From NCBI RefSeq assembly GCF_030272615.1, contig NC_081406.1:402828939-402892938 (forward strand): 64,000 nucleotides of DNA, read 5' to 3'. This DNA comes from Cryptomeria japonica (Eukaryota > Streptophyta > Pinopsida > Cupressales > Cupressaceae). The position numbers and the translations under genes are program-made. Positions 1 to 11,200 of this stretch are shown in pieces. A model generated the notes under the pieces. It had not been told where the DNA came from. It was given only the letters and a program-made list of their open reading frames with translations, and did no database searches. The stretch's first letter is position 1. Every line of letters starts with the position of its first letter.

Positions 1-291
1 TTTCCTCATCAAAGGCTTAATTTTGGGATTTATAGGCCTTTACTTTTGTCTGACTGGTACATCAGGATCTAACTCTATGGTATGTTGAGCTAGAATAGGA
101 TCAAACCCTTTTAGATCCTCATAGGTAAAAGAAAAAATATCATTATACTCTTGACAGTGATTGACAAAAGTATTTTGATCTGATTGGGAACATACCTTCC
201 CCAAATTGAGAGCTTTTCCTTCTGCCATGGCTATTGATTTGTAGTCTCCTTTATTGAGGGTCGGGTTCATTGCTCTCTATTTTATTTGATC
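1..291 (-). pseudogene. Element Z reverse transcriptase, N-terminal fragment
   Basis: The minus-strand reading shows a segment ending in a pattern typical of the start of Ty3/gypsy RT: YNDIFSFTYEDLKGFDP, then an HTIELDPDVPVRQK-like stretch, one in-frame stop, then RPINPKIKPLMRK running off the left edge. In the family this region binds the primer-template before the palm; the catalytic YxDD would be outside the window. It lies downstream, in the sense direction, of an RNase H domain, which is unusual. Too little is present to judge activity, but the stop and neighbouring frameshifts mark it as inactive. Confidence 0.7.
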
Positions 292-459
292 ATCATGGTT
301 GAAGATCCCCTCCAAGGTTATCAAACCCTTGGGTAGCTTGTTAGAACCGAGTTGCATGATTTGATCTCCATACTGGTCTTGTAGCATGCCCTGCTTCCTA
401 TGGGAGAATTTTGCCTCCTCTTGTCAGAAGTTCACAATCTACTAATCAGAATCAAAGAC

Positions 460-1245
460 CTACCAATTTGCTTGGTTATCAAGCAATGTAGGTCTCACCA
501 CAATTCTAATATGTTGTTCTTTCTCTGCTCCAATATGAGATGGAATGTCATGTTGGGAACCTATTGCTGCTAGTCTATTAGCATGTTTATATTGATTTCT
601 AGGAACACTATAAATATTGAAGGCCTCAAATCCTTCAATTAGGTCCCATGCTCTATGCTTGTAGGACTTGAGAAGGTTACTCTTCATGGTATTTTGAGCT
701 CTTACATAATTTACAACCAAATCACTGTCTCCATGCACCTTCAAAGATTTTATCCCTCTCCTTTGTGTTGTTTGGAGACCCAAAATCAAAGCTTCATACT
801 CAGCTACATTAATAGTGCAACTAAACTAAAGTCTAAAAGAAAAGAAATATTTCTCCCCCCTGGGAGATATCAGCAATACACTGGTCCCTGAACCATTTTT
901 GTTCCTTGAACCATAAAAGAACATGTCCCATATCCCTTGCATATCATTGTCTTCTTTTGAAAGATTGAGAATGGGGGTGTCTTCTTCATGTATACAATAT
1001 GTACCCAGACCGATACCATTGACCTTATCAATGGGGTCAAACTGAAATGCATTTTCCCACTCACCAAGTAAGCAATTTGAAACCTCATCCAACTGAGTTG
1101 CAGGCTCTCTTATTAAAATTTCTTCTTTCTCCTCATAGAGAGTATAATTCATGTTGATAATACTTGGGGTATAGGGCTCTATATGATCATTGGCAATAGG
1201 TTGAGCCCTAATGGTGACTTTGGTATCATATCTTGTCCTAAACAA
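460..1245 (-). pseudogene. Element Z archaeal-type RNase H (aRNH), broken in two
   Basis: Two minus-strand segments form one RNase H fold. The first (826-1245) ends with WDMFFYGSRNKNGSGTSVLL, where the catalytic Asp of the usual FDGS has become Tyr, followed by ISPRGEKYFFSFRL. After one stop, the second (460-820) reads NVAEYEALILGL (catalytic Glu), then KVHGDSDLVVNYV (catalytic Asp). NNxAEYEAL plus GDSxLV is the signature of the extra RNase H of Tat elements. The family role is cleavage of RNA in RNA-DNA hybrids. It lies between protease and RT, not after RT as in element A of this window. Confidence 0.75.
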
Positions 1246-1434
1246 CGTGTGAGACTAGTCAAAAGATAGGTAGCCACCTATCTTGGCAGTGAATTCCCTA
1301 AATAAACAAATTGCAAAGTAAGCAGGGAGGTCAATCACTGAGATGTCTTGAAACACACTACAACCCGAGAAAGCATGCAAGGTTAGATTTAAGTCCTTTT
1401 TGACTCCCACGATCTGAACTGATGTGACATCAAG

Positions 1435-1650
1435 CTAAACCACCCCTCTTGTTATAGGGTCATATTTGATACCTAGGCGGTCAACTATCTCCTTTGGCAT
1501 AACTGAACTACTAGCCCCACTATCTATCATGCAATTATGAACAATTTTATCTCCTATGATTAATGACAGATAAAAGGGAGGAGGCTTACTAATTTTCTTT
1601 GAATTCTTTACCTCCAAAGGTTGCACCAAGCTTGTGGAAGTTTAATAACT
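1435..1650 (-). pseudogene. Element Z aspartic protease fragment
   Basis: A minus-strand stretch reads KPPPFYLSLIIGDKIVHNCM, then IDSGASSSVMPKEIVDRLGI. The DSGA triad with the hydrophobic loop and the downstream IVDRLGI helix is a retropepsin-like active site, which cuts the Gag-Pol polyprotein. The domain is preceded by a decayed linker from gag and ends in a stop; the flap and C-terminal half are eroded. It sits where Ty3/gypsy elements carry the protease, directly after gag, and RNase H follows about 200 bases further on. Confidence 0.7.
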
Positions 1651-2149
1651 ACAACCTTGACTAGTACTTTCTGCAACATCCATCCCCTTTAGGGCTTCCT
1701 AAACTAGGTCTCTTTGAGATGGGATAGCAAGAGCATCCCACATAGATACATTGAGGTTCGCCCTCTTCATCTATTCAACAAAATTGAAGGGGATGGCAGC
1801 CTTAGCAGGGACCTTTGTAAGAAAAAGGTCCATTTTTTATATTATAGGGACCTTAGGTGGCTCTCCCTACATGACCTTTTGAGTCAAATCCTACTCCTTA
1901 TTCAGATAAACCACCCTAACAGGGGTATTTGGCATTGAAGATTGTAGGAAAACTTGTGAAGCTTGAGCTAGAAATAGAGTTTGAGTTGTTGCTACAAAAA
2001 TAGCACTAGGATCTATGGCCCTCCTTTTTGATCTTGTGTTGTTGGCCACACTATCTCCAATTGTCTGATTCATGCCAAAATAATCAGCCTCCTACCAATT
2101 CATGAAAGTCATATCTCCCTATGTATGATTGCGACAGTTAGCAAATTGT

Positions 2150-3427
2150 TACTGCCCTGATGTTGTTGGCTCCTCTTGTTCTACTAGGGCCTAAGAAAAC
2201 TCACCATTCTAAGCAATATTATTCTAAACTGGAACTATAGCCTTTGAGGTGCTTGCAGTTGTGGGATTCAAACTATTCAAGGGCCTAACATTGATCCATT
2301 GGTTATGCCCTTGAAAATTAGGCCTCTGCTACTAATAATTCTGGTTTGGGGCTGGTAAGGCCTATTGTTAGCCTACAGAAACTGTCACTTGACTAAGACC
2401 AAATCATTCCCAAACCCTTGCAACTGTTGTTGTAATGGATTGATCATTTTTTGCATCGATGTCTCAAGAGAGGCCTGCAGTTTCTCAATTTCAGAAGATA
2501 ATGGAGAGGGCACAGGTGTAAGCAGATGGCTTGAAGACCCCATTGGTATTGGTGCTAAAATAGGTTGTTGGGTAGGAGCCTCTGGAAATAAGGGCATTGG
2601 AGGCCTAAGCGACAACTTTCCTGCTTGTATTAAGCAATTTTATGCCCTTATGGCAGTCTCATAAGCTAATGGGAGATTATTTCCCCCCTTAGATTGAATC
2701 ATTGCATCTATGTCATTGTTCAAAGCCTTAAGAAAATATAGAAAATCATGGTTTGATGAAGGCTTTACTAATGATGGTATCCTATCCCATGTCTTTTGAA
2801 ATTATTGTTGAAATCACCCATGAACTCATGGGGTTATCTTTTGATTGTGGTCAGCTACTCCATAAGTCATAGATGGTCGCTTTTGCCCTTAAAATTTATG
2901 CATAGATTTTCTCCTAGCTCATCCCAATTGTGAGTGGAGTTAGGAGCTATCCCTCTATACCATTAGAGGGATTTTCCCTTGAATGAGGAGGCAAGAAGCC
3001 TCATTGCAACATTGTCTTCAGTGGCATCAAACACTGTGCAGATACTTGCCACATCTTGTATATGTTCCTCGGGGGAGGTAGATGTCTCTCCAATAAAAAA
3101 TGGTATAGCCTTCAATGATACCACTAGAATAGCATTATTTTAAGTCAATACTAAGGGACTATCACCATTGAAGGTGACAAAGGTATGTGCTCTTGGAACT
3201 TCTATAGAAAATAGGGATCTATTGATATGGATGGTAGGGCCTCTAGATTGTGCTAATCTGATAAAAGGAGGGGTAGACTGAGACCTTAAGGGTGTAGGTG
3301 ATTCTCTTTGAGTTCTCCTTGTCAGTGACAATGAAATCCTACCTTTAGTTCTTCTATAATTTGAATATGAAAGTTTAGAGTATTGGAAATTACCTCTAGA
3401 AGATGCTCTAGTTTGAATTTTGGGCAT
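2150..3427 (-). pseudogene. Element Z gag remnant
   Basis: The minus strand starts near 3,427 with an Arg/Ser/Thr-rich N-terminus (MPKIQTRASSRGNF). From about 3,130 a gag capsid-like stretch is recognisable across stops: IGETSTSPEEHIQDVASICT, then NVAMRLLASSFKGKSL, a conserved Trp and WDELGENL. This matches the retrotransposon gag pattern of a short helix, WY or WF, then W-EL-F. A Pro/Gln-rich segment (2,385-2,615) follows, with Gln/Asn/Pro-rich decayed sequence to about 2,150. No clean zinc knuckle survives. It is the first coding region after the PBS. Confidence 0.6.
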
Positions 3428-3557
3428 GTAAGTGGTCGCTAGTCCTCACCAAGAGTTTGAATTTGTTTGTTAGAGTCATCAAGTGATTGATTGATTACCT
3501 CCAAAGGCTGGATTGCTAAGAGAAGCACTAGATCCTTAGCAGATATATTGAAATTGT

Positions 3558-3575
3558 GTCCCACCGGGCATGCCA
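3558..3575 (-). other. Element Z primer binding site
   Basis: On the minus strand this reads TGGCATGCCCGGTGGGAC, starting with TGG as expected for pairing to a tRNA CCA end. It lies 8 bases from the LTR edge. The same 18 bases with one change (TGGCACGCCCGGTGGGAC) occur at the matching place in element A. The repeated position beside both LTRs makes the PBS call firm. I do not name the tRNA. Confidence 0.75.
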
Positions 3576-4870
3576 AAAATTATTGTCACAAAAGTTTGCA
3601 CCCTTGGTGATCAGGCTTGATCACCAACCTTACGAAACATAGAAACAACCTCCCAAGTGTGGGACTTCTAGAAGTGAGGTTGAGTCTCCAGAGAAGACTA
3701 AATTCCTTTCCAATCTAATGCAGGTGTTCAACCAACCCAACAAAAATAACCTAACGCTATTGATTTTTTGAGGGAAAAGGGGAAGAAGGATTGCTTGGAA
3801 AGGGAAAAAGTTTGCACCTAGACTGAACATTGACCTTCTTGCCTATATCTGCACTAAACACCAATAGAATTGCTCTGAGTATGCATAAATTCTTATCCTA
3901 ATTGACCACCTAAGTGCGAGTGAAGGTTGGAATCTTGTGAAATGAAGAGAGGAACTGAGTGCTCACAGTCAACATCCACAGAGGGATCAACACAGACACT
4001 TACAACTAAGGAAAACAAAAGCAGAATACATTCATACAAGGAGGTAAAATGTTACATAGGTTGTAAGAACTGAAAGAGGCAAAGTTGAGCATAATCTATT
4101 AATGTAAAGGCAAGGCAACTTTTACAAATCATGAAAACAAGCATTCAACTAAAATGAAAAAGGAAGAAGCTCTTGAGAAAAATACAAAAATTGCCTTTAT
4201 TTTTCAAGCATAACTCTGGATTGAACATCTGATGAAAACCCTAACCCTACCCAGGTTAGGTTACAAAATATGATATAGGAGAAGATGATCAGATCGACAG
4301 ATCTGATAGCATGCTGAATCCAGCCTCTAAAGGCATCGTCTGCCTCTGGAAGAGAGAAAATCACCCCTCAATGAAGTAATCCCTATCAACAAGCATGGTC
4401 GGGCACACTTGCAGGGACAAAAGTCTTTGTTCTATATTGAAGAGAGCATGGTGGCATCAAAAAATGGCTTGCAGGGGTCACTTCTAGAGTAAAGGCAAGC
4501 AAATTAGGTGGTTGGCATGAGATCGGGTCCAAGATTGGGTGTCGACTGAACAAAGAAAGATATCGACCATCGAGTTGACAACTACCTTGCATAGATCAAT
4601 CAAAACCCAATGACCAGTTTGAATTCAAATGTCCACCATCGATCTAAGAGATTTGTGTGAATATGGACATGCTCAAGACCTCTCCACATACGCATCCAGC
4701 AGGACCAATAGATGATTAAAACATGGTCATCAGATCGGGCCTTTATGAAGATATGACAGCCATAAATGGCTTACATGGCACCTCAGGTCCATGCTTCCCT
4801 ATTGTGTTCGATTGTTGAGAAACTATGCATACCACATGGGATAACATTATAAGCCTACTGCCTTGGTGGA

Positions 4871-5320
4871 TTCTTATCTCGTGACCCCCTTTTACTCTCT
4901 ACTCAACCTTGCAAGATATGTCTTCTCTTTGTTTCTACTTTGATTCTTATCCCGCAAGCCATTCTATGTGTTTGTTTTACCTCACGAGATAAGAGAGGAT
5001 GACCCTCTTCTTACTCGAGTCTTATCCTGCAAACTTCTCTTGTTGTTCTTTGCACCCTGTGGGATAAGAAAAACACACCTTCACCTTTGTTACTTCTTAT
5101 CCTGCGGGCCTTCACTGAAGTCCCTCTAACCCTATGGGATAAGGAAAAAGACCACCTACTTTTGTCCTCCTTATCCCGCAGTGTCCTTGTTGTACTCCAT
5201 TGGATACAATTTTATTCTTTTCTTTAGACAATTCCTTATCACGTGAAATATTGTTGTTGCCTTTCTAGCCCGCAGGATAAGAAAAATGCCCCTTGTTGGC
5301 CCCTGGGCCTTATCCCGCAT
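4871..5320. repeat. Array of CTTATCCCGC dyads, about 75-bp period
   Basis: The word CTTATCCCGC(A/G) and its reverse complement alternate. Forward copies start near 4873, 4946, 5021, 5096, 5169, 5234 and 5308; reverse copies (GCGGGATAAG-like) start near 4981, 5055, 5130, about 5197 (weak) and 5268. Forward-to-forward spacing is 75, 75, 73, 65 and 74 bases. The sequence between the words is largely unalike from unit to unit, while the words keep 9-11 matching bases. It lies in the Z LTR. Confidence 0.85.
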
Positions 5321-5374
5321 GACTTTATCTAAACCCACCAAACACTAAGCTGACCGGGGCCCACCTCGGTGCCA

Positions 5375-5600
5375 AATAACACGCTGCAAATTAGGGCAGT
5401 CAATAACACGACCCAGTCAATAACACAAAATGCTATTGACATGAGCTATTGATATAACATATTAGGCACGGGGTCAATAACACTCCTATTATTGACACAT
5501 CATATAACCCTTGTGTTATATGACTCTGCAAAATTTATGAAGAAGAAACTAACTTTGTTGAGATAGATAACACAACAGTTTATTGATATTGAATAACACG
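5375..5600. repeat. Cluster of TCAATAACAC words in both orientations
   Basis: Direct copies of (T)CAATAACAC lie near 5375 (CAAATAACAC), 5399, 5416, 5473 and 5589 (GAATAACAC). Inverted or half copies (TATTGAC, TATTGAT, GTGTTAT) lie near 5434, 5447, 5490 and 5513. The cluster follows the CTTATCCCGC array inside the same LTR, on its 5' side in element sense, so it is probably also U3. Confidence 0.65.
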
Positions 5601-5665
5601 AAGGGTTCGCCACACTGAAATCTTGGATCTGAGCTCTGCTAAGGTTGGCACAAAAATTTCCAACA

Positions 5666-6095
5666 ATTACTTCTGCTCTAATTCTTGAAAGAAGACTGAT
5701 TGCTTGCTCACTTGAATTTGAATTATGAATCCTTGATTGATTTATTAGATGTATATCAAAATGAGAGGAGTAGACCTCATTTTATACATGCTTGTCGAAA
5801 AATAACTTAATTTTCTGACATGAACCGGCATGGGATCTTGGTTGTCACCCAAATCATGTTATCATTAAGAGGCCCCAAAATGGGGCCTGATTGGGAGGAC
5901 CAGAGTGCTAGCACCCTAGTCCTGACCAATCAGGGACACAAGAAGATGGGTGAGAAAGTATGCATCATGAAAATTTTGAGTTTAGTGCATGATGTGAGCA
6001 AAATCAAGGCTCTGATCAGGCCTCAAGACACAAACACCAAGGTGAGGGCCCAAATGAAGATAAAATTGTAAGGGCGTACAATTTAGGATGCTACA
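5666..6095 (-). repeat. Element Y 3' LTR, truncated by insertion of Z
   Basis: Matches 16,504-16,961 along its whole length with point changes and one 29-base difference, caused by an extra palindromic unit in the right copy. It ends GGATGCTACA beside the PPT. A minus-strand TATA-like TATAAAATGAGG lies near 5,780 and a 26-bp imperfect palindrome at 5,897-5,922, upstream of it in element sense. Confidence 0.85.
5897..5922. promoter_or_regulatory. 26-bp imperfect palindrome in Y LTR
   Basis: Left arm GGACCAGAGTGC pairs with right arm GCACCCTAGTCC around TA. The right LTR holds two such palindromes (16,734-16,760 and 16,765-16,788). It lies about 115 bases upstream of the TATA-like box in element sense, a place suitable for an enhancer. 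Confidence 0.6.
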
Positions 6096-6110
6096 TCTAC
6101 CCCCACTTTA
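6096..6110 (-). other. Element Y polypurine tract
   Basis: On the minus strand AAAGTGGGGGTAGA directly precedes the LTR start TGTAGCATCC. Element X has the closely similar AAAGTGGGGGCTAAA at the same place. This defines the sense strand of Y. Confidence 0.8.
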
Positions 6111-7084
6111 GTGGGAGTATGAGACTAAGCATACCATTGATAAATTACAAAGGTTTGCATTGGAAAATTTCATCAAGATGTCAAAGAGACAAGACACATT
6201 AAGCTCCCAGTGGACTTTAGGATCTTACTCCTTAAACATCAAGATAAAAGAAACATCATAAGAAAAACAGGGAGAAAATAATGACTACTAGCCTTGTAAG
6301 TTTTTCTTACTATGAGTCATGAAAAAGAAAAAATACCAAAATTACAAAGCAAAAGGATCGGTTTGCAAAGTAACTTGAGTATTAAGACATGTGAAAGTGT
6401 GCAAAAAGTGATATATTGAAGAAAGTGTATGCCCCCATGTTAAATCGATTGTATACGCCTCACCAAGAGAAATTGATTTAAGGTTGCCTAGATGCATCTA
6501 AAAGACAAACACGTTACCATAATGATATCCCCCCAAGAAAGGACAAATCAAAGGATAACGGTCACAAAACACACAAGGGTTCTACTAACTCTGGGGTCCA
6601 TATGCTCTTATGATAAATAATGTATATCAAAAAAAATATTTGTAGTGAATTGAACTCATCCCCCAAAAGAAGTAGAACCACAATGGAAGAAGTGTACATG
6701 TGTCTTTTGAGTCAACATGGAAGAGACCAAAAGAGATCTCAACACTTTGCATCATCCTCAAGTAGACATCACTAGGGATAACAAATAGAAAAATTGAGAA
6801 ACAAATAGAGGAATTTTATGAACACACAAGAGAGGAGAGAGAAAGGATCTTCATCATGAATGAATCTAATCAAGCAAGTCATCTGCCTCCCAATATTGTT
6901 GAACATTGTTTTGGGAAGGTGGACAATATGCTAGTGGACCAACTTCGAGCATGGTAGATGGACCTACTACAAGTTCCAAACAAGGACCATGCTCTAATGA
7001 TGAGTCACTTTGTTTGTTACTAGGATCTAGGATTAATGCTTTTGAAAATTATTTAGATAAATCATTGTCAACATCAACAACCTC
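6111..7084. other. No gene seen: 3' region of Y
   Basis: AT-rich sequence between the PPT and the first coding remnant. Neither strand gives a reading frame with a known motif. It resembles the stretch to the right of the PPT of X only in the first tens of bases. Confidence 0.6.
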
Positions 7085-7893
7085 ATATTCATCGTCATAA
7101 TTATTAGCATCAACATTGTTATCATGAACATCATTTTCATCCATTTCTTCATCAAGATTAATAAAATTAGGGTCTTTAACATGAATAGAATATGAGCCAT
7201 CACTTATCTTAAGCATTTTTAATCTTGGAGATTTAGGTTGAGCTTCCTCCCTAGGGTTAGGTGAAGGCTACACAAATGGGATCATGTCAACATTTGGGGT
7301 CTTTAGGGAAATAGGTTAAGAAGCAAGTTCATGAGCCTTAGCATGATGTCTTTGTCGGTGTTCTCTCGCATAAGAATTTATTTTATTTTTAGTTGAGGGT
7401 TGTGAAGGTATAGGATCAATGGACATAGACTTCTTCTCTTCCTTTAAAAGAGGAATGGGATAAGGTCTACTAGGTTGAAAGATAGGAGATGTCAGATGCA
7501 TCCCTTTGTAAGGTGTAGGAGGCAAGACTACAACATATAAAGGATGAATAGAAGGTGTAGAAAGAAGATTGGGTTCATCATGAGGAGGAATAGGTCTAGG
7601 ATCTCTAGGCTTACTCAAAATACAATCATCTCATTCTTCCACTTTTGATAAGATTGAAAAAGAGCATTACTTCAAGGCTTAAGAGGTTCAAATTGTTTAG
7701 GTAAAAAGTAATCAAGATTAACATCTCCATATCTCTCCATGGGTTGATATATGCTATGATTAATTGTTATGATTTTTTTCATTATGAGGGAATTGTTACC
7801 TATTTTCGCTAACAAGCTCAATAAGGTAGAAATTTTGTGTTTTATAAACAACAAAGGTGCATTTTTATTCTGTTGCATTACATTCAGGAACAT
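7085..7893 (-). pseudogene. Element Y polyprotein spacer remnant
   Basis: Minus-strand frames from 7,893 to about 7,085 read as a proline-rich then acidic protein with few stops: RYGDVNLDYFLPKQFEPLKP, MSKPRDPRPIPPHDEPNLL, NSYAREHRQRHHAKAHELAS, PRLKMLKISDGSYSIHVKDP, then an Asp/Asn/Glu run. I do not recognise a domain. Its place downstream of protease suggests a linker of the polyprotein, like the low-complexity stretch before RT in element A. It could equally be part of a captured gene, since exon-like segments lie just upstream. Confidence 0.4.
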
Positions 7894-8122
7894 TTAAAAG
7901 AAAGAAACATATAGGTTACTATTATTTCTCATGATGCAAGTGCATATGAAGTAGAAAGAGAACACAGATTTTATGAGAAAGTAATCTTTATTATTATGAG
8001 TGTACAATGTCTCACACAAGCCATGAAACTAACTAATATGGTGCAAATAAGGAAAAAACTATATATTTGCAGATGCCAAACATTAAAGTAAATGAAAATA
8101 AAGAAAGGTGACTCATCATTAC

Positions 8123-8215
8123 CTAAATGACGAGCCCTCTTTAAGTTGTCTTGTAGCATATGTAGTCCTTCACCCATCCTGCACCCAGTTGTGCCTCCTT
8201 GTTGCCTCGGAGTAC
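8123..8215 (-). pseudogene. Exon-like segment within Y (31 codons)
   Basis: On the minus strand an acceptor-like TTAAATGCAG is followed by 93 open bases and then a donor-like ATTTAG|GTAATG. The reading frame gives (G)TPRQQGGTTGCRMGEGLHM then LQDNLKRARHL. The length is a multiple of three, and it joins in frame (G split by a phase-1 intron) to the segment ending at 11,160. I do not recognise the protein. It may be a captured host gene fragment. Confidence 0.4.
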
Positions 8216-11200
8216 CTGCATTTAAGACAATGGGTTAGAGAAATGAAGGGTCATATTTCCTTATATGCACATGCATCTGAAAAACACACAATCTATCCCT
8301 CATGTGCATCACAATAGCTAGCTCAACATATAAGCTCGGGAAAATAAATATCGGATCAAATCAACAAGAAATCAGATAATGCACTGTTTTGTCTAAGTTG
8401 TTTACTTCATGTGCAAATACAGGAAATTAACATGTTTGTTTATCATTTCTAAATGAGTGGTGTAAAATGTGGCTCCCACAAGGGTTTAGCCCAGCTCATT
8501 AATTGTAGCAAAGAGAACAAAGAGGCATATTAATCTTTTTCAATCAGGAGTGTTTCAAAGAGGTGTCAAGATTTTGTTTTAGCAAAGATAGTTATCTTGA
8601 GCAATTATAATTTGATAACCATCACATGCCAAAACAAAAACTTGACACTTCAATAAAAAGACAATTGAAACATTTAGGGCATTAAAAAGGTCTAAGAGTA
8701 CTTCGAATGACAAAGTACAATGGAAAGGGACAAAGTACAGTGGAAAGGGTCACTATGTGTGTGCAATGCAACAAAGCATAGAACAACAAAGGCTTCCTAT
8801 TCAAGAAGTAGTTTATAAAAATTGGGAAAAAAATGCAATCATGATACAATAAAAGAAGTTAAGATGGTGAAATAACAGTTAAGTCTGCTAAGGGAATATA
8901 GCAGAGAAATCATACCAAGATTGCAACATTCATCTTGCCAGTAACAATTATGTAAGACAATGAGATTAAAGAAGTGCCATCAAAGCTACAAAAGATAACC
9001 ACAACATAAAGGGACTTGTGACAAGTACTTTCAATTGACAGTATTTTCCACAATGAAATAATCATTCATGATTGTTACCAATTCAATCTGAGTTTAAAGA
9101 CTGTCAAAGTAAGCATTATAGGGCCTCAACATGATTGGAATTATGCATACATCAAACGGGTGGCATCAAGAAATAGTGAGAAGCTTCTAACCACTGACAA
9201 AGTGTTGCTAATATCACAAAATCAGAGACACAATCCTACATCTTGCATGTAGACAACAAATAAGAGGACAGTGCATAATAAGTAAGTGACAGTGGTTTTC
9301 CAAAAGTGACAGTTTGAGATAGCAATGCCAAGAAAAATCACTATAAGACAACCATTGTCCAAATCATAGGAGCAATGTTATGATAAAGTTTGTAGCTAAG
9401 AGTTTCATTTATGAGAATACCTTTTAGCAATCATAAGATAGAGAAGCATAACTATCAAATGGAAGCAACAATGAATATTGTTTTTGGTCAAAAGGTTTGG
9501 TAATACAAAATGACAGTGTAAAAAGTTTGAAATAGAGCCATCACAGTGATCACAGAGAGAAGTTGCATGTTGAGAACAACTAAAGCACAAGAGAGAAGTC
9601 TTCCCTAGAAGAATATTCTAAGACAATGAACAATAATAGAAGCATTTATCAAAGTGCAGTATAGTCACAACCTTTTCTTATGACAAAGCAGTCAATAAAC
9701 TAGCACTACAAATATATCAGAGTTACCACTATTCAAAGTAGTATTAAAAAAGATATCACAAGGTTATCATGAGTATCTTATGAGCATCTAACACCATGTA
9801 CGTAGTCACAATCACCTTATAGTGTTGTAGTCATAGATTACAAATCAAATGCCAAAGAAATGAGGGCAGTGAAGCAGTCTTAAACATCAACAGTGAGCAC
9901 TCAATCTAATGACAACAAAAAATAGTGAAGGTACCATCAATACAAGGAGAAACTTATCAAAGATAGAAGGTCGTAGTTCATTCAAGAAGCAACTGTACAA
10001 TGGGCATTATTTTGGGTGAGCAGTCACGAGAAGACCGCACCTAGCTACAAATCTCAAACAACATTATCCATAAATAGATGTAAAAGAATCAACTAGTATC
10101 ATTGGGTAGCACAATGAGCAACAACAAGAATGTTTATAACAGTCTTTTCATGATCTAGAGTGAAGAAAGAGACAGTGATATACAGAGAAATATAGTCATC
10201 CACTAAAATATTGAATAAAGAGCAGATATAAAGTAGATGCTAAGTGCAATATGAAATAATGAATGTCATCATTTTTAGGAAAAGAGATAAATCATGTTAC
10301 AATTATAGATCAAAGATAAGTAACATTAAATAGAAAAACCCTAGCAAGCTACAATGGATTATCAAAATATGGAACCACAAGGTAGTAGAAGGAAAACAAT
10401 GTCTCATAAAGAAGTCACTGAGAGAAATCACGACTGTAATAACATTCAGCAAGAAAGTATCATTAATGTCATAGAACCAAAGAACAACATGAACATCTAC
10501 AAAGGAACAATAATTAGTTTCAGAATAGAGGTACAATGCCTTTCTCATGGGATAAAGAAAAGCTTCAGAGTAGTCTTGTCTCAGTGACAGAGACCATTCA
10601 GAAAAAGCCATAACAAAAAAAAAGGTTAGAATACAATAGTTTACCTACAGTCATAGTGGCAGCCAACACAAGGCACTATAAAATGCCAAGTTGCATAGAT
10701 TGAAGGCGTATGAATAGTCAAAAAGGAAGTATAGATGCATTTCTATGTAAAGTTCATTATCAAAGATCAAACACCAAAAATCACCAAAAGCTTGTGGCTA
10801 GTAAGGCTACATAGTGCACAATGAATAGGAGTAAGAAAAGATCTTAGGAACTTGAAGACCTTATGTACTGCTAAAAGATAGTTGATTATGCGGTTCCTAA
10901 GAAATAAAGATAGTGCAGTGATACTTATCATCAACGGGCAGGGTTTGAACCCTAGATAGTCACCAAATAAGTATCAAGAGTTCATATGACATTAATCCTC
11001 AATGAACCTTCAGTGATACAAAGAAGCTAGAACAAAAAAAAATAGCAAATCTTCACATTCAAAAGCAACCTGAAGATGTTCATTAATGAGAGTGTAAGAA
11101 AAATGGAGAAAAGAGAATTATCAAAATAGAAGATCTGAGACAAGAGCATGGCCGCTTACCTCGAAACTTCTTGCAGTAATCTCTTGTAAATGGTTAGAGT

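Larger units (their letters stand above)
1..5665 (-). mobile_element. Element Z: partial Tat-like Ty3/gypsy retrotransposon (5' part)
   Basis: Read on the minus strand from right to left this holds a 5' LTR, a primer binding site, gag, an aspartic protease, an RNase H domain and the beginning of a reverse transcriptase; the rest lies left of the window. All coding parts carry stops and frameshifts, so it is a dead copy. The archaeal-type RNase H together with a PBS nearly identical to that of element A places it with the Tat group of plant Ty3/gypsy elements. The right edge is set by the LTR terminus ending CCAACA at 5,665, after which sequence matching the LTR of element Y begins. Z was therefore inserted into the left LTR of Y. 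Confidence 0.8.
3584..5665 (-). repeat. Element Z 5' LTR (2,082 bp)
   Basis: Begins TGTCACAAAAG and ends TTTCCAACA on the plus strand, giving TG...CA ends in both senses. Its left edge lies beside the PBS and its right edge is where homology to the Y LTR (16,504-16,961) resumes. The partner 3' LTR is outside the window, so the length rests on these edges only. It contains the two mirrored motif clusters listed separately. No gene is seen; the short open frames inside lack any known motif. Confidence 0.65.

Noticed and set aside
3558-3575. Assignment of the Tat PBS to a named tRNA
   Set aside because: The 18 bases clearly repeat in Z and A, but I could not match them safely to a known plant tRNA 3' end without a search.
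4240-4262. Telomere-like CCCTAACCC words
   Set aside because: Only two imperfect units; chance or LTR sequence, not an interstitial telomere tract.
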